In this document: piece by piece, positions 22,161 through 33,768 of the stretch
How positions within the stretch are numbered: position 1 is the first letter of the stretch
How the letters are laid out: every line of letters starts with the position of its first letter
NCBI RefSeq assembly: GCF_910594005.1
Contig: NC_057848.1
Coordinates: 54,143,616 to 54,207,615, forward strand
Source: Cervus elaphus
Taxonomy: Eukaryota; Chordata; Mammalia; Artiodactyla; Cervidae
Direction of reading: 5' to 3'
Length of the DNA: 64,000 bases
The notes under the pieces: model-generated
Told to the model about the DNA's origin: nothing
The model's database searches: none
What the model saw: only the letters and a program-made list of their open reading frames with translations
Program-made: the position numbers and the translations under genes

Positions 22161-23440
22161 CTTCATTTACTCTTTATTTCTAGGCTTGGAAATAAGTCCC
22201 TTCTTTGTCAGTGTCCCCAAACACAAATCTATGTTTGCTTACTTTGTACATTTCTTATAATTTGTACGTGACTGTGCAACATAGCACTCTTTCCTTTTGG
22301 CTACAGGTCTTAGAAAACAAAAGAGAACCATATCCATGTGGACCAGCACTAGGACATATCCTTGCTGCTGTATGAACCTTCCTAGAACCTCACATGAATA
22401 AGGGGCTTTTAGAGATCCATAGAACATCTTGAAACAAGAAGAACTCTACCTCTACCTGCATATCCTTTTCACTTTACTAACTCAAGGGACTCTCGCTTTC
22501 TGAAAAGCATCAAAAGAGCATATATCTTCTCCTTAGGCCTTATATCACCCAAGCTTTGGGCTTGTAATTGCTGGTGAGACCCAGGAACTTCCTCACAGGC
22601 AATTTTGCCTCTTGTGAGATGAGATGAGTCTGACAAGCCAGGATCACAGTATAGCTGACCCTTCCCAACCACGAAGCACATTCTGTTCACAGTTGCTTGG
22701 CCTAAAAAGGCCTCAAGTGGCTGGAAACTACTCATTGTCACTAAATTTAAGATTTCAGAATAAATATTGACTGGAACTTTGTGTCTTAATCTTTTTCTTT
22801 TTAGAAATATAAAATCTCTATCTAATACACTCTCTGGCCTCCAAGCCTAGAGTCAAGTGGAACAAACGCACAGACGTTGTCCTATTTTCTGCACGGTTAA
22901 GAAATGGGGAATTCAGTATGTGTTTACAGTGATGGCAAACATTAAAATAGCTCATGCTACATTGCCAAATGAAGGATAACAGAGACATAAACACTGCCTT
23001 TTAAAAGATTCTTTTAGGAAAAAAAAGTATGAATCGAATCATTTACTGAAGTACTGTTTGAACAGATGGTGTGATTAACAGCTAACATGTAAGCCATCTT
23101 GGGAGCTTATGGAAAAGTAAACAAGTGGAGCTAAAAAGAAATCATTTTATTCCCCAAAAGCTTCTTTCATTCATTTTACTAGGAAAATTGGAAAGTCTGT
23201 GGTTTGAAAGCTGTGTTTCCTTGTGGGATGTTAGGAGTGAGCAGGGAAAGTCTCTTTAGAGCAAGACCACATCAAGGCCAGGTTGAGTTTTGAACTGACT
23301 TCCTGGGGGATGAGATGGGCCAAGAAGTCAACCCTCCAGCAGGGCTGGTCCTGGGAACCACTAAGGACACCCTACACCTCTGCTTGTCCTGAAACTCCTC
23401 CTGTGCACGAGGTGGAGAGAAGGGAGTTAAGAGCTGAGAG
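22161..23440. other. Unassigned non-coding sequence
   Basis: Nothing recognisable. Minus-strand open stretches at 22239-22427 and 22469-22741 have no domain signature. Confidence 0.5.
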
Positions 23441-24272
23441 CCAATTATGTAAGAGGCACTCTGAAAGGACGACACATACACTCTTTCCTCTAAGGCCAGC
23501 TCACAATGGCCTCGGGAGTCACATATTCCAAGGCCAATCTCCCAATGGGAAAACAGAGGTTGAGAAAGGGGGGAACATCTCCTAAGCCCACACGGTTACC
23601 TCCTTTGTGGAGCTGCCATCGAAACTGTTGAGTTTCAGAGCTCTTTGTAGAGGCAGCTGATTACAGAGGGAAGAACATGGAGCAGGATGTCTGGCAATGC
23701 AGGTATGAGAGTCTTCTCTGCTACCTACTGCCTCAGAGACAGACGTTGTTCCTTTCTAGGCTGTAATTTCCTCATCTTTAGAATGCGGGCCCTGTCTCAT
23801 GGGCTCCAAGGTCCTCGGTTGGGCATGAAAATGGTCTCATACATCACATCAGCTTCCCCAGCTCCATTCCTGACCTTCCTCACCTGATGTGAGGAGAAAC
23901 TCTTGCACACTGGCACAGATCTAGCCACGGTGCCCCCACCCACCTAGACAACTGCCCAGGAAATGGCTGACCCTTGGCAGAGCTCGTTCCCTACTGCCTT
24001 CACCAGAAAGTGCTGCATGCACCCACCTCAGCTCGCCCAAGTGCTCTCTCTTTATCTAACATCTGCGGGTGTGTAGTGACCCTCTAGGCCCTGCGCTACA
24101 CACCGTGGAAAGGGAACAACAGTGAGCACGAAGGACACAGTGCCTCTCCTCCCAAAGTTAGACCCAGTGTTGGAGGCACACGAGTGAACAAATAAAAATA
24201 TAGAGGGGTGAGTGTGAGCATAAGAAAAGGAGCCCGATTTCTTCCTGAGGAGTCAAGGGATGCTGCCCCAAG
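23441..24272. other. GC-richer unassigned sequence with MIR/L2 traces
   Basis: Locally richer in G+C than the surroundings. Short matches to MIR core sequence in reverse (about 23500-23560) and forward orientation (about 23745-23785), and an L2/MIR-end-like stretch at 24060-24220, suggest old repeats. No coding signal; it is not CpG-dense enough to call an island. Confidence 0.4.
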
Positions 24273-25710
24273 GTAGTAACCTTCAGTTAAGTTCAGTTCA
24301 GTTCACTTGCTCAGTCATGTCTGACTCTTTGCGACCCCATGACTACAGCATGCCAAGCTTCCCAGTCCATCACCAACTACTGGAGCTTGCTCAAACTCAT
24401 GTCCACTGAGTCAGTGATACCATCCAACCATCTCATCCTCTGTCGTCCCCTTCTCCTCCTGCTTCCACATTTCCCAGCATCAAGGTCTTTTCCAATGAGT
24501 TGGCTCTTTACACAAGGTGGCCAAAGTATTGGAGCTTCAGTTTCAGCATCAGTCCTTCCAATGAATATTCAGGACTGATTTCATTTAGGATTGACTAGTT
24601 TGATCTCCTTGCAGTCCAAAGGACTCGCAAGAGTCTTCTCCAACACCAAAGTTCAAAAGCAGCAATTCTTCAGTACTCAGATTTCTTTATGGTTAAAATC
24701 TCACATCCATACAAGACTACTGGAAAAACCATAGCTTTGACTAGATGGACATTAGTCATCAAAGTAATGTTTCTGGTTTTTAATATGCTGTCTAGGTTGG
24801 TCATGGCTTTTCTTCCAAGGAGCAAGCATCTTCTAATTTCATGGCTGCAGTCACCATCTGCAGTGATTTTGGAGCCCAAGAAAATAAAGTCAGTCATCAT
24901 TTCCATTGTTTCCCCATCTATTTCCTATGAAGTGATGGGATCAGATGCCATGATCTTAGTTTTTTGAATGTTGAGTTTTAAGCCAGCATTTTTACTCTCC
25001 TCTTTCACTTTCTTCAAGAAGGTCTTTAGTTCTTCTTCACTTTCTGCCATAAGGGTGGTATCATCTGCATATCTGAGGTTATTGATATTTCTCCCAGAAA
25101 TCCTGATTCCAGTATGTGCTTCATCCAGCCTGGCATTTCACATGATGTACTCTGCATATAAATTAAATAAGCAGAAACAAGCAGGGTGACAATATACAGC
25201 CTTGATGTACTACATTCCTAATCTGGAACCAGTCTGTTGTTCCATGTCCAGTTTTAATTGCTGCTTTTTGACCTGCATACAGATTTCTCAGGAGGTAGGT
25301 AGGGTGGTCTGGTATTCCTATCTCTTGAAGAATTTTCCAGTTTGTTGTGATCCACACAGTCAAAGGCTTTAGTGTAGTCAACGAAGCAGATGTTTTTCTG
25401 GAACTCTCTTGCTTTTTCGATGATCCAACAGATGTTGGCAATTTGATCTCTGGTTCCTCTGCCCTTTGTATATCCAGTTGAACATCTGGAAGTTCTCAGT
25501 TCATGTACTGTTGAAGCCTCACTTGGAGAATTTTGAGCATTACATTGCTAGCACATGAGATGAATGCAACTGTGCGGTAGTTTGAACATTCCTTGGCATT
25601 GCCTTTCTTAGGGATTGAAATGAAATTGACCTTTTCCAGCCCTGTGGCCACTGCTGAGTTTCCAAATTTGCAGGCTTATTGAGTGAAGCAGTTAACCAGC
25701 ATCATCTTTT

Positions 25711-25998
25711 TTTTTTTTTACCTTGAAGGATTTTATTATTTTTTTCTTTCATTTATTTTTATTAGTTGGAGGCTAATTACTTTACAATATTGTAGTGGTT
25801 TTTGCCATACATTGACATGAATCAGCCATGGATTTACATGTGTTCCCCATCCTGAACCCCCCTCCCACCTCCCTCCCCATCCCATCCCTTTGGGTCATCC
25901 CAGTGCACCAGCCCCAAGCACTTGTCTCATGCATTCAACCTGGACTGGCGATCTGTTTCACACTTGATAATATACATGTTTCGATGCTGTTCTCTCAG
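25711..25998 (-). mobile_element. L1 3'-UTR insertion within BovB
   Basis: A reverse, extremely 5'-truncated L1 (3' UTR only). The direct repeat atctttt at 25704-25710 and 25999-26005 is BovB sequence. Between the outer T-tract (to ~25719) and the normal L1 end (~25748) lie ~30 extra bases, rich in T but with a unique accttgaaggatttt core, a possible short 3' transduction. Confidence 0.85.
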
Positions 25999-26627
25999 AT
26001 CTTTTAGGATTTGAAATAACTCAGCTGAATTTCCATCACCTCCACTAGCACTGTTTGTAGTGATGCTTCCTAAGGCCCATTTGACTTTGCACTCCAGGAT
26101 GTCTGGCTCGAGGTGAGTGATCACACCATCATGATTATCTGCATCATTAAGATCTTTTGTATAGTTCTTCTATGTATTCTTGCCACCTCTTTTTAATATC
26201 TTCTGCTTCCATTAGGTGCATACATTTTCTGTCCTTTATTGTGCCCATCTTTGCATGAAATATTCCCTTGGCATCTCTAATTTTCTTGAAGAGATCCCTA
26301 GTCTTTCCCATTCTATTGTTTTCCTCTGTTTCTTTTCATTGATCACTTAGAAAGCCTTCCTTATCTCTATTCTTTGGAACTCTGCATTCAGAAAGGTATA
26401 TCTTTCCTTTTCTCCTTTGTCTTTAGGTTCTCTTCTTTTCTCAGCTATTTGTAAGGCCTCCTCAGGCAACCATTTTGCCTTTTTGCATGTCTTTTTGGGG
26501 GGATGGTTTTGATCACTGTCTCCTGTACAATGTCATGAACCTCCATCCATAAGTTCTTCAGGAACTCTGTCTATCAGATTTAATCCCTTGAATCTATTTG
26601 TCACTTCCACTATATAATCACAAGTCA

Positions 26628-26822
26628 AGTTGATCAGTTGTGTCTGACTCTTTGTGACCCCATGGACTGTAGTCTACCAGGCTCCTCCATCCATGGGATT
26701 TTCCAGGCAAGTGTTCTGGAGTAGGCTGCCATTTCCTTCTCCAAGGGATCTTCCCAACCCAGGGAACGAACCCTGGTCTCCAGCATTGCAGACACTTTAC
26801 CATCTGAGACACCAGCTAAGCA
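26628..26822 (-). mobile_element. Bov-tA SINE inserted in BovB
   Basis: Reverse Bov-tA with most of its tRNA-like head (ending near 26815). The neighbouring sequences atcacaag (26623-26630) and agcataag (26819-26826) look like an eroded TSD. BovB sequence is continuous on either side. Confidence 0.85.
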
Positions 26823-26829
26823 TAAGGGA

Positions 26830-27590
26830 TTTGATTTAGGTCATACCTGAATAGTCTAGTGGTTTTCCCTACTTCCTTCAATTTAAGTCCGAATTTGGCA
26901 ATAAGAAGTTCATGATCTGAGCCACAGTCTGGTTTTTCCTGACTGTATAGAGCTTCTCTATCTTTGGCTGCAAAGAATATAATCAATCTGATTTTAGTAT
27001 TGACCATCTGGTGATGTCCATGTCATCTTGCATGTCGTTGGAAGAGGCTGTTTGCTATGACCAGTGTGTTCTCTTGGCAAAACTCTGTTAGCCTTTGCCC
27101 TGCTTCATTTTGTACTCCAAGGCCAAACTTGCCTGTTACTCCAGGTATGTCTTTACTTCCTACTTTTGTATTCCAGTCCCCTATGATGAAAACGACATCT
27201 TTTTTGGGTGTTAGTTCTAGAAGGTCTTATAGGTCATCATAGAACCATTCAACTTCAGCTTCTTTGACATTAGTGGTTGGGGCATAGACTTGGATTACAG
27301 TGCTGTTAAATGGTTTGTCTTGGAAACGAACAGAGATCATTCTGAAATATTTGAGATTGCACGTAAGCAGTGCATTCTGGACTCTTTTGTTTACTATGAG
27401 GGTTACTCCATTTCTTCTAAGGGATTCTTGCCCACAGTAGTAGATATAATGGTCATCTGAGTTAAATTCACCCATTCCAGTCCATTTTAGTTCACTGATA
27501 CCTAAAATGCTGATGTTCACTGTTGCCATCTCCTGTTTGACCACTTCCAATTTACCTTGATTCATAGACCTAACATTCCAGGTTCCTAGG
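26830..27590 (-). pseudogene. BovB APE-type endonuclease domain (broken)
   Basis: The N-terminal nicking endonuclease of BovB, which starts target-primed reverse transcription. On the minus strand the first open piece (27227-27565) contains ILGISELKWTG, with the Glu of the metal-binding motif, and VIQVYAPTT, a core strand of the fold; it ends at a TAA after FYDDL. Further on, the 26816-27007 piece holds the GSDHELL motif with the catalytic Asp-His pair. The middle (27010-27225) is out of frame. All signature motifs of the domain are therefore visible, but no continuous frame links them. Confidence 0.85.
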
Positions 27591-28167
27591 CAATATTGTT
27601 CTTTACAGCATTGGACTTACTTCCATCACCAATCACATCCACAACTGGGCATTATTTTTGCTTTGACTCTCTCTTCATTCTTTCTGGAGTTATTTCTCCA
27701 CTGATCTCCAGTAGCATATTCAGCACCTACCAACTTGGGGAGTTCATCTTTCAGTGTCCTATCTTTTTGTCTTTTCATACTGTTCATGGGATTCTTAAGG
27801 CAAGAATACTGAAGTGGTTTGCCATTCCCTTCTCCAGGGGACCACGTTTTGTCAGAACTGTCCACCATGACCCATCCATCTTGGTTGGCCCTACAGGGCA
27901 TGGCTCATAGTTTCATTGAAGTAGACAAGGCCGTGATTTATGTGATCAGTTCAGTTAGTTTTCTGTGATTGCGGTTTTCATTCTGTCTGCCCTCTGATGG
28001 ATAAGGATAAGAGGCGTGTGGAAGCTTCCTGATGGATGGGACTGGCTATGGGGGAATCTGGGTCTTGTTCTGATGGGCAGCGCTATGCTCAGTAAATCTT
28101 TAATCCAATTTTCTGTTGATGGGTGGGCGGGGCTGTGTTCCCTCACTGTTGTTTGGTCTGAGGCCAA

Positions 28168-28783
28168 ACTATGGTAGGGGTAACATTGCTCCTTCAAAAG
28201 GACTTATGCCAGCACTGATGCATTCAGTGCCCCTGACCCTGTGGCAGGCAACTGTCGACCCACACCTCTGCTGGAGACTCCCAGACACTCACTGGCAAGT
28301 CTGGCTCAGTCTTTTGTGGGGTCACTGCTTCTTTCTCCTGGGTCCTGATGTGCACAAGGTTTTGTTTGTGCCCTCCAAGAGTCTGTTTCCCCAGTCCTAT
28401 GGAAGTTCTGTAATCAAATCCCACTGGCCTTCAAAGTCAAATTCCCTGGGAGTTCTCAGTCCCTTAGCTGATCCTCAGATTGTGAAATCTGTTGTGGGTC
28501 CTAGAACTTACATAACAGTGTGAGACCTTCTTTGATGCAATTGTTCTCCAATTTGTGGGTCGTCTACTCGGTGGCTCTATGGTGGGGCTAATGGCAACCT
28601 CTTTCAAAAGGGCTTATGCCACACACTGTGCCTCCCAAGTCTGCTGCAGCCAGAGACCCTGTCCCCACAGCAGGCCACTGCTGACCCACCTCTGCAGGAG
28701 ACACTCAAAGGCAGGTCTGGCTCAGACTCTGTGGACTCTCTGGGTGCTGGTGGGCACAAGGTTTTGTTTGAGCCCTCCAAGCT
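28168..28783 (-). promoter_or_regulatory. Duplicated block in the BovB 5' region
   Basis: Sequence at 28168-28380 is repeated at 28576-28783, offset ~405-420 bases. Shared landmarks are tcaaaag-g-cttatgcca and cacaaggttttgtttg-gccctccaag. At the outer end, a ~22-base unit with aatggttgttca is also duplicated (28903-28943). Repeated blocks upstream of a LINE ORF are often promoter-bearing monomers; that role is inference here, since no promoter motif is proven. Confidence 0.6.
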
Positions 28784-28956
28784 TCTCTGGCAAGAATGGG
28801 GTTTGATTCTAAATGTCATTTCTCCCCTCCTACCCTCTTGTTGGAACCTCTCCTTTGCTCTTGGATGTGGGGTACCTTTTTTTGGTGGAATCCAACATTC
28901 TCCTGTTAATGGTTGTTCAATCATCCTGTCAATGGTTGTTCAGCAGTAGTAACCTT

Positions 28957-30140
28957 GGAACCAAACTAAATACATAACTAATCAACCATCCAGATATTTA
29001 GAATCACCCAGGAGACTACCAGATTTGTGTGCCTTTCATCCCAGCATTTGGTACAATTTAGTCCCACAGGTTGGATTCCCAGGCCACTTTTATGTTTCCA
29101 AAGATCTAGCAAATTAATTAAGAAGAGCAACTTTAGCATTATGAATCCAGAAATAAATTCTTTCTCTTGGGCCTGTTCTTATAAATGCTTCTGAACTTTT
29201 TCACATGAACTCTTTTCTTCTAATTGCATCTCTGGGACCTAATCCTGGAGGGTTTGAAATGATTTGCCCTTGTGACTTTGAAACCTTTGATGCTGTGGCC
29301 CCTGCCAGGTGTGATTCCACTTCCCTCCCCGGACATTATAATAAACAGACTTTGGAGTCTTCCTCTCCCCATTTACTAAAGATGCTGCTGCTTTTGAGTT
29401 ACATTTGAAGTTCACTTCAGCCCTCTACTAAGTAGGAAAAAGCCTACTCCTACTGCATGTTCTGTGTTGATGCATGATACTGCTCAGCCCAAGGATTCTC
29501 TCCTGGGATGGAATGATCCATTGGAACACTGCTGCAGGTCATCAGAAGAAAGCAATTCCTATAACATCTCAGATGCCTCTCTGTGAGGATACTTACCACC
29601 CTGTCCCTCACCTTAGAGTTATTTGTGTCCAAGAGTCACCTCTCTCTGCCCAAGTCAGGCAACAGCAGTGTTTTGGCTTTCCTGGGATGCTATGTGCCAA
29701 GGGCCAATGCATTGTATGTAGGTGCTTGTCCAATATTTGGCCAACATCCAAATTTTCAATGTTGCTTTATTGGTCTCTCAATGCTGTTTTATTGTCATGT
29801 AAAGTTTTCCATGATTCATTCTCAAAGTCAGCCATCTTCATTCTTTTCCATATGATATCAATATTGTTTCATTTTTTTAAATCAGGTGCTAAAACTTATA
29901 TTCTAAACTTCTGAATTCAGAGGAGTTTTCTCTTTTTTAGGAAACAGAATATTTTTTCATCTCCAGTAATTTTCATAAAATATGGCCTTAGGGACCACAT
30001 GATTTTGCTGATGGAGAAAGGGATGGTATAATTGGTTTTTAATTTACCATGCTGGACCATTCTTTAGGGTACAATCCAAACATGGGCCAACAAGGCTAAA
30101 TAAGGGACTGTAATAATTTTCTTTTATTTTTTAGAATGCT
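28957..30140. other. Unassigned non-coding sequence
   Basis: About 1.2 kb without recognised repeat. A 146-codon open stretch at 29474-29914 has no domain, lies in ordinary AT-rich sequence, and has an overlapping open frame; I do not call it a gene. Confidence 0.5.
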
Positions 30141-30182
30141 GTTTTCTTTTTTTTTTAAATTTTATCTATCTGTTTATTTATT

Positions 30183-30405
30183 TGGGCTTCCCAGGTGGAG
30201 CAAGTGGTAAAGAACTGACCTGCCAATGCAGGTTAGATGTAAGAAACACAGGTTTGATACCTGGGTGGGGAGGATCCCTTGAAGGAGGGCATGTCAACCC
30301 ACTCCAGTATTCTTGCCTGTGGAATCCTGTAACAGAGGAGCCTGGTGGGCTACAGTCCATGGGGTCACAAAGAGTCGGACACTACAGAAGTGACTTAACA
30401 TGCAT
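30183..30405 (+). mobile_element. Bov-tA SINE
   Basis: Forward Bov-tA with head and body, inserted in a T-rich, ATTT-repeat tract that continues on both sides (30150-30182 and 30410-30437). The low-complexity target makes the TSD ambiguous. Confidence 0.88.
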
Positions 30406-30436
30406 GCATTAATTAATTAATTTATTTATTTATTTT

Positions 30437-30760
30437 TGGCCTCACTAACTCTTCATTGCTAGTTGCAGCCACCAGGGACTACTCTTTGTTGAAGTATGCA
30501 GGCTTCTCACTGCAGTGGCTTCTCTTGTTGTGGAGCATGGGCTCTAGGTGCATAGGCTTTTGTAGTTGCAGCACATGGGCTCAGTAGTTGCAGCTCCTAG
30601 GCTCTAGGATGGTGGACTCAGTGGTTGTATCACCCAGACTTAGTTGCTCTGCAGCATGTGGAATTTTCCTCGACCAGGGATGGAACCTATTGGTTCCATC
30701 AGGTTGTCCCTTCCATTAGCAGGCAGATTCTTAGCCACTGCACCACCAGTGAAGACCAAG
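30437..30760 (-). mobile_element. CHR-type tRNA-derived SINE (cetartiodactyl)
   Basis: Reverse-oriented long SINE. From the right: a tRNA-like head (30690-30760), then a body of repeated phrases such as gtagttgcag and gggctctagg typical of CHR elements, and an A-rich (here T-rich) end at 30410-30437. This family predates BovB-derived SINEs and is shared with whales and hippos. Confidence 0.75.
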
Positions 30761-33645
30761 GATTGTAGTAATTCTTTATAAGCTAATAAATAATTTATTT
30801 TTATAATTCTTACATTTATTTTCCATGAAAAAACTTTGTATTGACCTCTTTACTGGTTAAAAAACAAATATTATTCACCATGATTTCTTTTCAAACTTTA
30901 AACTTTTTATTTTGTATTGGGGTAGAGCCAATTAACAATGTTCTGACAGTTTCAGGTGAACTGTGAAGGAACTCAGTCATATATATTAATGTATTCATTC
31001 TCCAAACTCATCTCCCATCCAGGCTGCCACATAACATTGAGAAAGTTCTATGTGCTATACAATAGGACCTTGTTTGTTTTCCATTTTGAATACAGCAGAG
31101 TGTACATGACCTTCCCAAACTCAACTATCCCTTTCTCCTAGCAACCATAAATTCATTTTCCGAGTATCTCTGTTTTGTAAGTAAGTTCATTTGTATTGTT
31201 TCTTTTTAGATTCCACTATAAGGGATGTCATACAATATTTATCCCTCTCTGTCTGAATTACTTCACTAAGTATGACACTCTCTAAGTCCATCCATGTTCC
31301 TATAAATGGCATTATTTCATTTTTTTAATGGCTGAGTAATATTCCATTGTATGCATGTACCACATATACTCTACCTATTCATCTGTCAATAGACATTTAG
31401 GTTGCTTCTGTGTCTTGGCTATGGTAAACAATGCTGCAATGAACATTGGGGTGCATGTATCCTTTCAGATCATGTTTTTCTCCAGATATATGCCCAGGAG
31501 TGGGATTGCAGGGTCATATGGTAGCTTTATTTTCAGTTTTTTAAGAAACCTCCATACAGTTCTCCATACTGGCTGTACAAATTTGCATTCCCGCCAACAG
31601 TGTAAGAGGGCTCTCTTTTCTCCACACCTTCTCCAGCATTTGCTGTTCGTGGATTTTTTTGATGATAGCCATTCTGGCTGGTATGAGGTGATATCTCATT
31701 GTAGTTTTGTTTAGCATTTCTCTAATAACTAGAAATGTTGGACATCTTTCCATGTGCTTTTTGGCTATCTCTATGTCCTCTTTGGAGAAATGTCTATTCA
31801 TGTCTTCTTACCACTTTTTGGATGGATTGTTTGTTTTGATGCTGCTAAGTGTCATAAGCTGTTTATAAATTTAAAAATTTAAAATCCCTTATCAGTTACA
31901 TCATTTGCAAATATTTTTTCCCAAACTGTGGGTTGTCTTTTCACTTTGTTTATTGTTTCCTTTACTGTGCAAAAGCTTTTGAGCTTAAGTAGGTTCCATT
32001 TGTTTATTTTTGCTTTTATTTCTATTATTCTGGGAGATGGATCAAAAAAGATATTGCTGTGATTTATATCAGAGAGTGTTCCACCTATGTTTTCCTCTAG
32101 CAGTTTTATAGTGTCTGATCTCACATTTAGGTCTTTAATTCATTTTGAGCTTTTTTGTGTGTATGGAGTTAAAGAATGATCTAATTTCATTTTTTTTTAC
32201 ATGTGGCTGTCCAGTTTTCCCAGCACCATTTGTTGAAGAGACTATCTTTCCAACATTGTGTAGTTTTGCCTCCTTTGTCATAGATTAGTTGACCATATAT
32301 AGGTGTGTGGGCTTTTTTTCTAGGTTTTCTATCCTGTTCCATCGATCTATACTTCTATTTATGTGCCAGTACCTCACTGTTTTGATGACTGTACCTTTGT
32401 AGTATAGTCTGAAGTTAGGGAACCTGATTCCTCCAGCTCTTTTTTTCTTTTCCAAGATTACTTTGGCTATTCAGGGTCTTTTGTGTATCCATACAAAGTT
32501 TGAGATTTTCTTTTTGTTCTAGTTCTGTGAAAAATGCCATTGGTAATTTGAGAGGGATTGTATTGAATCTGTAGATTGCCTTGGGTAGTGTAGTCATTTT
32601 GACAACACTGGTTCTTCCAATCCATGAAGATGGTCTATCTTTCCATCTTTGTTTATGTCTTCTTTGATTTCTTTCATCAACATCTTATAGTTTTTGGAGT
32701 ACAGGTCTTTTGTCTCCTTAGGTAGGTTTATTCCTAGGTATTTTATTCTTTTTGATGCAGTGGTAAATGGAATTTCTTCTTGAATTTCTCTTTCTGATTT
32801 TTTGTTGTTAGTGTATAGAAATGCAACAGATTTCTATGTAATAATTTTGTAACTTGCAACTTTACCAAATTCATTGATGAGTTTTAGTAGTTTTCTAGTA
32901 GCATCTTTAGAATCTTCTATGTATAATATCATGTCATCTGCAGACAGTGATAGCTTAATTTCTTCTTTTCCAATTTGGGTTCCCTTTACTTCTAGTCTTC
33001 TCTGATTGCTATAGCTAGGACTTCCAAAACTATGTTGAATAAAAATGGCAAGAGTGGACATCCTTGTCTTTTCCTGATCTTAGAGAGAATGCTTTCAGCT
33101 TTTCACCATTGAGTATGATGCTAGCTGTAGGTTTGTCATATATGGTCTTTATTATGCTGAGGTTTGTACCCTCCATGTGCACTTTCTGGAGAGTTTGTAT
33201 CAATGGGTGCTGAATTTTGTCAAAAGCTTTTTCTTCATGTATTTAGATGATTGTATGGTTTTTATTCTTCAGTTTGTTGATGTGGTGTATCACATTAATT
33301 GATTTGTGGATGTTGAAAAATCCTTGCATCCCTAGGATGAATCCCACTTGATCTGACATATCATCTTCTTAATGTATTTTTGAATATGGACTGCTAGTAT
33401 TTTGTTGAGGATTTTTGAATCTATGTTCATCAGTGATATTGGCCTGTAATTTTATTTTTTGTGTCATTTTTGTCTAGTTTTGGTATCAGGGTGATAGTGG
33501 CCTCATAAATGAGTTTGGAAGTTTTCCTTCCTCTGCAATTTTTTGGAACAGTTTCAGAAGGATAGGTGTTAATTGTTCTCTAAATGTTTGATAAAATTTA
33601 GTTGTGAAGCTGTCAGGTCTTGGATTTTTATTTGTTGGGAGTTTT

Positions 33646-33762
33646 TTTTTTAATTTATTTTTAATTGAAGGATAATTGCTTTACAGTATTGTGTTGGTTT
33701 CTACCAAACACCAACATGAATCAGCCATAGGTTTACCCATGTCCCCTTATTGTGAGGTTTTT
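33646..33762 (-). mobile_element. L1 3'-UTR fragment nested in L1
   Basis: A ~115-base reverse L1 3' end (poly-T, then the end-of-L1 stretch aattgctttacagtattgtg) placed inside the ORF2 of the L1 above. Flanking gag-ttttttt stretches on both sides suggest a TSD. Confidence 0.7.
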
Positions 33763-33768
33763 AATCAC

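Larger units (their letters stand above)
24284..28945 (-). mobile_element. Full-length BovB (RTE-type LINE), interrupted twice
   Basis: This is the only BovB here with its 5' region. On the minus strand, from right to left: a ~1.35-kb 5' region (27590-28945) with duplicated blocks; an APE-type endonuclease (26830-27590); a lysine/glutamate-rich linker (26160-26620); the RT (24900-26120), retaining a YADD motif near 25070; the C-terminal domain (24300-24900); and a TTCAG-type 3' tail. An L1 3' end interrupts the RT (25711-25998) and a Bov-tA interrupts the linker (about 26628-26822). Without these the element is ~4.2 kb. The ORF is broken by many frameshifts and stops, so it is inactive. BovB encodes the machinery that also mobilises Bov-tA and Bov-A2 through their shared 3' end, and the family is known for horizontal transfer among vertebrates. 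Confidence 0.93.
24273..28956. repeat. 11-bp target-site duplication of the full-length BovB
   Basis: The direct repeat gtagtaacctt lies at 24273-24283 and 28946-28956. It begins exactly where the BovB tail starts and ends exactly where its 5' region ends, so it defines the limits of one insertion. Confidence 0.9.

Noticed and set aside
23272..24270. CpG island or promoter in the GC-richer stretch
   Set aside because: CpG dinucleotides are sparse and old MIR/L2-like traces explain part of it; no transcription start evidence in the sequence.
29474..29914. 146-codon forward open stretch in unassigned sequence
   Set aside because: No domain, no related second copy, alternate frames also open nearby, and no splice or promoter context; length alone is not sufficient.
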